64,000 nt of DNA, from contig NC_066321.1 in NCBI RefSeq assembly GCF_022539315.1, forward strand, positions 4,465,324 through 4,529,323, written 5' to 3'. Each line of letters starts with the position of its first letter. Position 1 is the first letter of the stretch. The stretch is from Serinus canaria. Taxonomy: Eukaryota > Chordata > Aves > Passeriformes > Fringillidae. The translations under genes and the position numbers were made by a program. Positions 49,530 to 59,679 of the stretch are shown here, piece by piece. Below the pieces are notes generated by a model. That model saw only the letters and a program-made list of their open reading frames with translations, ran no database searches and was not told where the DNA came from.

Positions 49530-50310
49530 TCATTTGACTTCTTTCTCCAGTTAGGGCACCAGTACAAGTCATGCTGTGCAATGCACATTTTACATGGTAT
49601 TGTGCTTTCACAAAAAGCTAATGAACATGAGCATTTGGGATTCATTGGAAATGGTCTACTTAATGTGGTGCTTCTGTAGGAGATATAGTCCTTTCCAAAA
49701 GTTACTGCTTCTCCAGTCCTTGCAGCTATTCCTGTCAGATACACAGGGGAGTCCTGGCAAGGACATGGAGTACACTGGCTTTTTTTAGTGCCAAAATGAC
49801 TCTAATCGATCTTATTTATTCTTTACACTAACATTCAACAGGAAGAAAAGCTCCAAATTCAGACTTGTGGCAGCAACTTCATTAGGGCATAAGGAATACA
49901 GAGAACTTCAGTGCTTGGGACATTTCTTAAGAGACTTTTCAGAGTATTTCCATGTCAACAGGAGTCTAACTCTGATCTTATTCTTTCTGAAGCCCACAAT
50001 GACTTTCCTGTTAAATGCACTGGCTCAGCATTGGCTGTTAATAAAGGAGGGTGATTGTCCTTCATACCAAACCTTTCAGCCCAGATCACTATAAAAGTGG
50101 TATTAGTGTGATTAAGAAGATCCAGGCCAAGGCTATTTAACTGCTTAATCTTAGAAATGAGATAGCACAGATTGCAGTGCGAATGCCTGGGCTGCAAGAT
50201 CAGCACAAGAGGTGCCTTAAACAACAAAAAAAGTGTGTGAAATTGTCTTGCCTGTCCATGAAAAACATTGGATGAATGTATTTGTGCCACTTTTACAGTA
50301 AAAACAGCAA
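49530..50310. other. Non-coding stretch, no gene seen
   Basis: Nothing recognisable. Overlapping open frames on both strands lack splice context. Confidence 0.5.
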
Positions 50311-50312
50311 GA

Positions 50313-50450
50313 TCCCCATCCCTGGAAGTGTCCAAGGTCAGGCTGGATGGGCTTGGAGTAAGCTGGGACAGTGGAAGATGTCCCTGCCCATGGCAGGGGA
50401 TGGAACTGGATGGTGTTTAAGATCCCTTCCACCCCAAACCACTCTTGGAT
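50313..50450 (+). mobile_element. CR1 LINE 3' end, about 138 bp
   Basis: 'CCATCCCTGGAAGTGTCCAAGGTCAGGCTGGATGGGCTTGG', 'GTGTCCCTGCCCATGGCAGGGG' and 'GATCCCTTCCACCCCAAACCACTCTTGGAT' match the CR1 3' UTR, with a decayed terminal octamer. Confidence 0.92.
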
Positions 50451-50454
50451 TTTG

Positions 50455-51250
50455 CCATGCAGACAGACCACATCATCATCTTCTAGGCAGTTTTCTGGGC
50501 CCCTCTCAGAGGGCATTGGGGGGACAGAGGTGTAACTCAGCATTTACGTGGCTACTGTGCCCTAAAAAGGGAGCAGATCAAGTCTGTTCCTCTGTCCCCT
50601 TGAACCAATCACTGGTGGAACCAGTACAGTTTTAGGCTGGAGGGTTTGTTCACCCAGTTTGAATTTCCATCCGCTTTAGATACCAAAGCTGTGTGCTGCC
50701 AGCTCCCTGATGAATCCATTGTTCTTTAATGTATCAATCTTGATAATTCCTCTGTGAAGTTTGGAAAAGCACAGAAATTTTAATTGTGGCATTAAAAGCC
50801 ACCTAGATCCTTGTACTGAAATCCAAAGGTACCTGTGAGATTTCTAAAAAAATCTCCTATCAGGAAATCTGACAGGGAGCTGCATCTGCATCCTTTTCAT
50901 TACAGACTGCTGCTGTAATGATTCAAGCATCTTCTCCTCATCAGGGACAGTGTATTTACAGTGCTGTCCATTAGGGAGATGATTGCTCCTGGAAGAGATG
51001 CCAAAATACCACTGTTTTTGATGTGTGAATGTTCACAGTCACCTGTATAAATAGCAGTAGGCTGCTGGAGAAAACTGCATTGATGCTTCTTACTTTTGCT
51101 TCTGGGATTTGGTTTATTTGCCTTTCATGATCAGTGAGAATTGTTGTAGAAGTGCTTCCCCAGAACAATGCTGTGAGGAGCAGGGGGGCAGTGAGTGAGC
51201 ACCGGGGTCCTGGGGGGCTGAGCTGTCAGATGGAGCTGATTTCTGTCTGC
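50455..51250. other. Non-coding stretch, no gene seen
   Basis: No exon or repeat is recognised. A GC-rich patch (GTGAGTGAGCACCGGGGTCC) lies at about 51191-51215, just before the next exon candidate. Confidence 0.5.
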
Positions 51251-51252
51251 AG

Positions 51253-51370
51253 CTGTGAGCTTAATTTAAAAGATATTCGTTGTCTGCATGGGGTTTTATT
51301 TCTAGAGCCACAGTTTGAGCTGGAGGAGGGGCAGGGATGTGAGAAGTGTTATCAGTTATTGTTGCCCTGA
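51253..51370 (+). CDS. Candidate terminal exon (unidentified)
   Basis: Acceptor GATTTCTGTCTGCAG ends at 51252. After one carried base, 38 codons are open (starting CELNLKDIRCLHG, with an acidic FELEEGQG stretch) to a TGA at 51368-51370. An AATAAA lies at 51672-51677. The entry phase fits the donor at 44731. A further donor (GACAA/GTAAGT) occurs at 51489, behind a separate short frame starting MPMDFRWIIQWQL, so the segment could instead be an internal exon or alternative first exon. I do not recognise the product. Confidence 0.22.
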
Positions 51371-51489
51371 ACGCTGCTGCACCAGAGCAGCAATAGATGC
51401 CAATGGATTTCCGGTGGATAATTCAATGGCAACTCTCTTCTGAGCACTGCAGCGTGGGAGCCTTTGAAAGAAAGAGGTTAAGAGACAAG

Positions 51490-54390
51490 TAAGTAGGATT
51501 GGAGTGCTATTATTGCAGCTATTTTTCTTTACCTCTTATACATGTCATCCTCTTTTATTAGGAGCTGACTGTTGAACCAGGAAAACGGATGCTACAGTGT
51601 ACAAATGATGCCTAGGCAAGGAGGGATCACTGATAAGTGATCTGTAGTATATTGACCTTTCAGAAAAATTGAATAAAAATACACAAGCTTTGAGACTTTC
51701 AAAAGTAAAAGATCACCTACATCCTCTGATTGTGCACAGAGAGCATGAGTGCCTCTAGCAGAGACATGGAAAACAAAGCCACCACCATCCCCACCATTAC
51801 CAGCCACAGGAATGGACACCAGGCATTGTCTCTCACCAAAATCACGGCTCTTGACATCCCAGGGAGCTGCAGGGAGAACTGGGAATGCCAGAGATGTCAC
51901 ATTTGAGTGAACGCTTCCCATGTCCCAGCTGTACAACTCTCAAGCTCTCCACATGCTATTCAAATATTAATTAATTAATGTTTGCTGTGGTGTGTGATTA
52001 ACCATATACTCAGGGCTTCTTTGTTCACTTAGCAGCAATGAGATATCACAGCAACATCTACTGAGAAATCAAGGAGAAAAGCCAACTTTTGAGTGCAGTT
52101 TTGTGACCTTCCAGTGTTTTCCTAAAAATCAGTACTGCCCTCCCCCAAAATCACACTCTTGTCTTTTCTGCTTCTCCATACCCACAGTCACCCAGCCTTC
52201 CTGTTCCACGTGTGAGGTCACTGTGTTTGTCTTAAACAGTAATTTTTCATAGGTTAGAGTTTGTAAACACCCTTTTTTCCCCCCCTACAATGCTGTTTAG
52301 ATGCATTTGATGTGAAAGCCACCTGCTTTCTTCTTTGTCTTCATAAACAAGGTTTGTGCATCCTGCTCTGCAGAGTCTGTTAATTTCAGCACTGAAGGTT
52401 TTGGTTGAGCTTGTGCTTGGCTACAACAAGGAGTCTGGGGGGAAACAATCAGCCAGCTGGTCACAGCTTGGTTACATCCCAGTTTTCTGGTACATTATGA
52501 AAGAATTCTCTTAGAACAGAATTTAGAGCAGTGGAGGTGTTCAAGACCAGCTGAATATAGCTTGGATAGAGGAGGTTTTGGTCAGACTCATCCCTTTCTC
52601 TAATGGAAATAATTACAGAGAGAAAATACAGGTGGTGAGGCTGGGGATGAGTATGAAAACTCGTGAAAGTTCTGCGTGTGGACATTGTGTAAGCAGGGAA
52701 TGCACTCATACATAAAAATAAATACACATCTATAAACCCTTGGATCAGCTTTCCATTCAGGAATGTAGCTGAGGAGATTAGTCAAATAAGGCCTTTAAAC
52801 CCCCATTTGTAGATGGGTGACTGATTTCAGCCTGTGTGTCCTCTCAGGGTCAACGAGTGCCCCTTCTCAGGAGCTTGGAGGAGCCTGTGCCTGGCTGAGT
52901 GCAGAGCTGGGGGAGAAAATAATTCACACAGGAAACAGAATTCCTCAAAGGAGAGACAGACAAAAAAAAATATAATTGTAAGGTTCTAAATCCTCTAAGC
53001 ATGAGTTTTCTTCCTCTAATTCTTATTGTCATAAGGAAAATAGGACAGAGGTACAACAGGAACTTAGGAAGAGCTGATTTCCAGAGAGTGCCATGTACCA
53101 TGCTGCCAGGTAACTTGAAGTTCCCTGATTTCTCTTGATGTTTTTCCAGTTATTTTTTACACACTTTATCTTTGTTTGGATATTGAGAAGGTGAGGACAA
53201 AGAGAGAAAGGAACAGGCCCAATGTCACTTGTGAATTTGACAAAGATCTGAGCTTTGTGTTCTGCTGCTAGAAAATTTGACCAATAGAAGCATTAAAAGA
53301 TGGATTTTCTTTTAAATTAATCAGGTTGGATTTCTGTGTGTTCCACATCACAGAACTGTCAGTCTTCCTTCTGTGAACCTGGAAGCTGTTGGTCATATGG
53401 AAGTGAAGGCCATATGTGTGTAAGGGGGGTGGAAAATTTTCATTTTGACCTTCAACAGTTGTCCTTAGAGTAACACAGAATAAAACTGCTGAGGTCTTGT
53501 GAATGGCAAAAGTCTCTGGTGAGATATCTAAAATAGGGTCAAGAGCCCTGTTTAAGGAAATTATCTTTCTCTAAGCAGGAGCAAAAAGCTAGCAAGGAGA
53601 CTGGGAGGGTAAGGGGAGCAAATAAGATGTAGGGAGTGAAAGGAGAGCCAGGAGGATTGTTATCAAGTGAGACTTTGCTCAGCTTGGCACAGATGGCCTC
53701 TGAGTTTTGGCTGAGGAACAGCTGGAGATGGCACTGGAAATCTGACTGATTCTTTGGCCTGCTGTGTGCAGGTCATTCTGTCATTTTCTGGTGGAAAAAA
53801 AAAAAAAAGTTTTCTTCTAAATGATCACTCCCTATCAGGATGTTGAGTGGGAGAACATTACCTGGCAGCAAAGGTCGGGGGTAATGACATTTTGTAAGGC
53901 ATAGTCTCTTTAATAAAGTGGAATTACGAGCTGATTAAGGGAGTCATCACCTAAAGAAGCAGCAGCAGAAGGCATTGACACCTCCAGGTGTGCCAGGTGT
54001 GATCCCTTCCCAGCTCCTGCCAGGGAGGAGGTCTGAGAGCTCCTGAGCCATTGCCACAACTCCAGGTGTGCATGCAGCTGTGCCAACAGCAGGGGAAAGG
54101 GAGAGAGAGGTGGCAAAGCCCAGCTGTGGTTCTGGACACTGCTGGAGCTCTCAAGAGCAGGAAGGTTAATCAAATGTACAAATTCTGCAGGTACAGAGGA
54201 GACCACAGGGCAGCGGTGACTGTTCCCCCAGGGCACTGCAGTCTGACCCTTGAGCTTCTCACTTTCCCTCCTGGGAGAGTCACAAAAAAAGCAGCCTGTT
54301 AATTTGCTTCAGAGGAGTAGTGCAAAAGGAAGGGAGAAATCCAAGCCTTAAGGGTGAGATTTTTAATCTTCAGGTTCAATTTAGACTGTT
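51490..54390. other. Non-coding stretch, no gene seen
   Basis: It contains a possible old CR1 fragment (listed separately), an A14 run at 53795-53808 and a T/C run near 52274. GC-rich DNA at 53970-54140 holds overlapping frames on both strands without splice context. Confidence 0.45.
52526..52592 (+). mobile_element. Possible decayed CR1 fragment
   Basis: 'GCAGTGGAGGTGTTCAAGACCAG' followed by GCTTGGAT resembles the CR1 3' UTR block 'ccctggaggtgttcaagg...ttggat'. The similarity is short and the expected tail is missing. Confidence 0.35.
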
Positions 54391-54399
54391 GCTTAAAGT

Positions 54400-55900
54400 A
54401 TGCACTGAAATAGTGTTACATGTGTAATTAGCACATTAATAGCTCACCATGTTGTGCAGAAATGTCAGCACCTACAAATGTCATTGCTATTTCTTTACAA
54501 GCTCAACTTTTCATTTTTAGACCAATAATTTTGTCTCCAATGAGAATGGGCTGTTTCACTGCTGATTAATGGAACAATGTTTATAAGAAGGCTGCAATTT
54601 TAACGTTTTGAAGACAGCTTAATTGACAGTAATTGACGCTTAAACAGTCTGCATACATAAATATATTTGTTTGTGAAGGTGATGTTCTCCAGGCTGCTGG
54701 AGACAGGGGTGAAGTTTGTTTTAGAAGAAGAAACAGGACATTTTATTCCCCTTTAAGCCATACTAACATGTGCTCCATGCTGTGCTCTGGGATAAAAAAA
54801 AATCATGGTTTGCTGGGGGGACCCAGTTTCAGGGCTGGGACAAACTGGTGAGTAGTCTAAGTAGGGATTGTGCTTTAGTTTCTGTAGAAATCTGCTTTAC
54901 CACTGCCAAAGGCATCCCGGGATATGGGAGCTCAGCAAGGAAATCATCTCTGTTACAGAGTGCACAGCACTACAAAAAAAAAAAGCAAATGAGTAATAAA
55001 AATACTGTATTGCACTGCATTATACCTACCAGGAAAAAAAATGCAAAATGAGGCGTGATTTCCATTCTGGTACCTGCCATTTAAAATTAGTTAACTCCCA
55101 GTCAGCACTCGTTTTTTGTTTGACTGGATAATTAGATGGTGATTTTGTTTTGTTAGAGTAAGTGCAACAAATTAATCACATTATTTTCAAAATGCTTTGC
55201 TTTCTTAAAAGTAATTGAAAAGCTGGTACCAGAAAACCACCATCAATACCCATATTTGTCTAATTTAAAGTTTTATAGAAACTTTTTTAGGAGGGAAAAT
55301 ATATAATGAGGTAGCTTTTGATGCTTATAATAATGAAGTGAGATTGGGTGTTTTGTTTTTTTGGTTTTTTTTTTAAGCTAAATCTCTTTACAATGAAAAA
55401 GTCTCCTGAAATAAGTGTTTGAAGGTTACTGTGAGATAACACAACAGGTTGGTAACTCCTTTTCAGTTGTTTTATCCTAACTAAAAGCCATTATGTTTTT
55501 TACTGCATAATATTTATTTAATTGAGGTTTGCAAAGCCCCAGTAACAATTTACTTTTATTGTTTCAGCAGTTCAGCTTAGTTTCATTTTGATAACACAAG
55601 AGCTACCAAGTAAACAGTTCATCTGCATACCAAAGATTATTTTGTTTTTCCTGGTGGGAATTTTTCCTTGCAGATTAACTCTTTCTGCAGTGACATTGTT
55701 GTAATTACACCTCATATATAACCTATCACTTCAGTAGGAGGAAAAAAATAAGAGAAGCAGCCATTAATTTTGCTCATTCAAATTGTGTTTGCTTGCAAGA
55801 AGACAGGCTATTATTTCTTCTTACAAAAACCATAATGAGAAATTTTCTAAGCTGATTGTTCAGATCAAGCAAAGGGCAATGTGCAGTTGATTAAAGTCCA
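54400..55900. other. AT-rich stretch, enhancer-like in composition
   Basis: No coding frames. It is dense in homeodomain (TAATTA, TTAATTG), SOX (AACAATG) and TALE (TGACAG) motif cores, especially 54540-54650 and 55560-55870. Such composition is typical of conserved non-coding elements near developmental genes. Conservation cannot be seen from one sequence. Confidence 0.3.
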
Positions 55901-55904
55901 CCCA

Positions 55905-57560
55905 AAGTCTTGAGCCTGGGAGTATTGAATGGGAAAGCAAACGTGGTTTTTAATCCCAGAAGACTTAGGTAGACACTGAGCATGGGTCAGCTGGGATTTT
56001 TTTATAAGGAAAAAAAAATAGAGCTAGATTACCTTGAAAGATTAAAACTCTGAGAGAAAAAAACCCACAAAAAACCCCAGACCAAGGAATATCTGTTGTA
56101 GGAATTCATAAAGATACAGAAAAAATCCTTTCTTTCCTAGTGTTATTGCCACTTAAATTTGTAAGTTCATTTGACATTCCCTTTTTAGGGACTATTTTCC
56201 TCCTACATTGTTAGCACCTTTGTTTCCCCACACGCAGCACCAGGAAAATAACAAGCAACGTGAAATTTGTTAAAAATCTCAGTCAGCCTGATGGCCCTTA
56301 GCTGATTCTACCCATAATCTCCGTGGGTACACATGCCATTTCACAGGATCTGATCAATAAGGCAGAGCAGCAGCAGCCTGGGAGCTCCAGCAGAGTGTTA
56401 ATAAATCCCACTTTTCCAGGAAGTTGTATATGAACTCGTGTTGGAGTCACTTGGAGTTTGGCAAGCTGATCAATGGCAGGGTTGGACTCAGAAGCCAAGT
56501 GAAAAGGGAGAGAAATTATTCATCTCCCACAAGTAGCACTGCCACGAGGAACATCAGAAACTTTATTGTGTCGAGGACTTGCTGCACCAAGCAAAGCATT
56601 CAAGTGTCAACCTGCAAGTTTTGCTGGTGCTTGACTGTGTGAAAGTTACAGGAATAAGTTAATGTGCCATATGTCAATCCCAAATAATTACTGCCATTTA
56701 CACAGGCAAAGGAGAGGGGGAAAATATTTCACATCACAGTGTGCTCCGGGGAGCTGCTCATCCGTTTCTTCATCAGAGAAGTTTCAGCTGCACAATCCCT
56801 TAAAAAGGAGCAGGGAACAATTTTAGATGTTTCTAAGTGGATTTTTCCATGAAGAAGCTGTTTATTGATTGGAAAGGGTGAACAGAAAATGATGGCTCTA
56901 GTCTCTGTCTTACAGTGCTGCAGTCGAGCCCTGGCTTGGTGTTCCCAGGCCTGTTGGGTGAAACAAGGGACAAAATGTCAAGAGATAAATTGGTACAGCT
57001 CTGCCCATGGGGTCAGGAGCACCATTCCTCTTCCCACTACCCTTCTGCCTCACTTCATTACTCTCTTTACTTTGTCTTATCTGCCCCAATCAAGTATACA
57101 AAGATTAACCAAATCCAGTGTTGGAACTCGCAGTACGTGTGCTGTGTGTGTGTTCCAAGGTGCAGAAGAGAAAAACCTTTGCAAACAAGCTGAAGTAACA
57201 GATGGAGAACCACTAAGGTTTCTCTTTCCTCAGTTAGGAACTTCCTTACCCATGAAAAGGCTCAAAGGACAGTGCAGAATTTGGACCCCTTGGTTAAAAG
57301 GATTTGATATCACCATTTCAAACACTGCTGCATTTGGAAAGGAGTGATGGAATTGTTTGCTCTGGGTGGAGCAGGGCAACCTGAGGGAGTTTTCTGGGTG
57401 GTGACAGTGACACACTTCTGCAGTGAGATGCATCTTCTCTTCTGTATCCTGGTGGAAAAGTGCATCCCTCCCAACTGGACCTGCCTGGAACCGTGATATT
57501 TTCTTTGTGGTTAAACAAAGGATGTTTGTTAGCTGATACTGTATGTGGTGAAAACCACAG
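55905..57560. other. Non-coding stretch; possible 3' UTR of the minus-strand exon at 57.6 kb
   Basis: If the terminal exon candidate at 57563-57629 is real, its 3' UTR would run leftwards to an AATAAA at 56861-56866 (minus strand), about 700 bp. A second AATAAA lies near 56562. Two long plus-strand frames (56865-57347 and 56915-57193) overlap here and carry no known motif. Confidence 0.35.
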
Positions 57561-57562
57561 TT

Positions 57563-57629
57563 TCATTTCTTGTGAAGCCAGCCGGATTCTTCTGGTGCTT
57601 CCAGCTGTTTCAACATAATTTTTGCATCC
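57563..57629 (-). CDS. Candidate terminal exon, minus strand (unidentified)
   Basis: On the minus strand the acceptor CCAAATCTTCTTTTCAG ends at 57630. After one carried base, 21 codons follow (DAKIMLKQLEAPEESGWLHK plus a final Lys) and then TGA at 57563-57565. The charged, non-repetitive peptide looks protein-like. A second frame through the same acceptor is also open (starting GCKNYVETAG), which weakens the case. Upstream exons would lie to the right, possibly outside the window. Confidence 0.3.
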
Positions 57630-57639
57630 CTGAAAAGAA

Positions 57640-59610
57640 GATTTGGAAATATTAATTGAAAAACTGGAAATGTTTGGTTTCCTGAAAATGTCTCTGGTCT
57701 GATAACCAGAAGGAGGAAAGAGCACAAAGTGCTGTGTCTAGCTGAAATTTCAACAGAAAAGAAGGGGGTATGTACATGTAAGTAATTTCTGCCCTGGGCA
57801 ATTTCTTGTTAGTATTCACAGCACTGAAGAGTTTTCTCAGGGATTTTTTTGCAGAGGACAAAATACCAGCGTTGAGTGGTTTTGTAGATTGAAATTTGAA
57901 ACCCAAGCAGCTTTACTTGGATGCACTGGATCATGTAGGGTGTTTTATTTCTGGTTAAGAATCTGTTAGGGCACTTTCCTCTGGCCAGAAAAGTCAAATA
58001 AAGTACTTCCATTGATCTGAAAGAGTTATTCTTAGGATGAGATAATTGTGAGGAAGTAGATGAGTGAAAAATTAATAATTATTTATGCATAAACATGATT
58101 ACAAATTTAAAATTAATGTTCTAATTATAGTATTTTCATATTCTGGGTTATTAATTTTAAATTCACTGCTTTGGTGATTAATCTTGCCTTAAATAAATCT
58201 GCCAAAATATGAAACCCAGGGAACACAAAGGGACAAGAATGGAGTCAAAAGAAATTATTTTAACTATGTGGATATTTATAAAACAGTCCCTGCTCTGGCA
58301 CTTACCTAACTTTAGGGTTTTTTCTCTCTCAGTTTCTGTTGTGCCTTGTTTATGCTCTTGCTGGTTGATTCTAAGTGAGGCAATGGGAGTTTTTCCATTA
58401 GCTGCACTGAAGTATGAATCGGGCGCCGTGTGTCACCGCCTTCATCAACACATCAGTTTAGGTGTAGTGCCTTCTCTTTTTTAATGAAACAAAATAATAA
58501 CTCTGCAGGGCAGCTGATCACCTTATTATTTTCCATAAATCTACATTACTGTCTCACACAAGAATGGCCTCTCTGCCAGAGAAGAGATTCAATTAAAAGG
58601 CTGCCAGAACAAACGTACCTGCCCTGCATCCCAAAGCCAGACACGTTTGGTTCCACAAAATACCAGAGCAGTTTTCTCAGAGGGAGTCCCTCTCCTTGAA
58701 ATGTCTCCCCACCATTTTTACACAGTTTGCTGGAGGAATCAACACCTGAAGTGTCTTTTACTGCCTTGATGAATCACAGCTCACTTATTCTTTATCTCAA
58801 CAGAGATCATGTCATCACAGGATAGAGTTTTTCACTGCAGGTGGTACTAGAGATTTCATTTCACCAGATTTTTACGAAGAATATCTGAAATTGTTGCCAC
58901 TTGTTTAGTGTAGGAGCTTTCTAGTCCTTCACAAGGTATCTCAGTGCTAGGTGGGATCATGGTGGAAGCTTCCAATAATCAAAAGACACAAAAAGTAAGT
59001 TACTTTTGTCAGAAGCCATCCCTAAACTGGGAGGATTTGTTCAGGTGCCCCATGGCTCCAACAAGGGTTCATTTCCCATGTATTTCCATGGTCTTACTCA
59101 GAAATAAAAACAAACAAAACATCTAAATCTGAAATTCTCCTTAAGCCTTTCCCATAATACAGATGGGGGAATATGTTTAGAGGGTATTCTAATTATTTAC
59201 TGCCAATATAATACAAGTGTATTGAGGTCATATCTTTAAAAGTTTGCAGTAAAAAAAAAAAGTTTCACTCTTTCATTTATGTATATGAGAGTAAAGTTTC
59301 TGCACCTTAAGCCAAAATTTAAAAGGCTGATCCATTATCTGATTTCTTTTTTTAAGTATTCTTTATCTTTTCTACTTGTTGCTAAGATTTTTTTCGGGGT
59401 TACACACATCAGTCACCTCTGTCAATGGCCTTTTCTTTCTTATTTGCAATATCTTATAGCAGTATAAAATCTCACATATTTAGTTACTCACTTTGATGGT
59501 TTTAGTAGGCTGTTCAATACTAACTTTGTTTTGCAGCAACAAAAAAAGTCACATTATCAACTTTTTCCACATTAATTGATCTCATACTTCTTGATTCTGC
59601 AGCTCTTTAG
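57640..59610. other. Non-coding, AT-rich stretch
   Basis: A very AT-rich core at 58050-58170 is rich in TAATTA/TTAAAT motifs. A short CpG cluster (ATCGGGCGCCGTG) is at 58417-58430. A plus-strand ATG at 58960 runs to a donor (AAAAA/GTAAGT) after twelve codons, too little to call an exon. Confidence 0.45.
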
Positions 59611-59612
59611 CC

Positions 59613-59674
59613 ATTATAGAATAGTTTGAGTTGGGAGTGACTTTATAGATCATTTAATTTCAATCCCCTGCCAT
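59613..59674 (-). mobile_element. CR1 LINE 3' tail, antisense, 62 bp
   Basis: 'ATAGAATAGTTTGAGTTGGGAGTGACTTTATAGATCATTTAATTTCAATCCCCTGCCAT' is the reverse complement of the CR1 terminus, missing the inner part. Confidence 0.88.
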
Positions 59675-59679
59675 CAAAT

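Noticed and set aside
56865..57347. 160-codon plus-strand open frame
   Set aside because: No motif, overlapped in another frame by a second open frame, and antisense to the possible 3' UTR of the minus-strand exon. Most likely chance.
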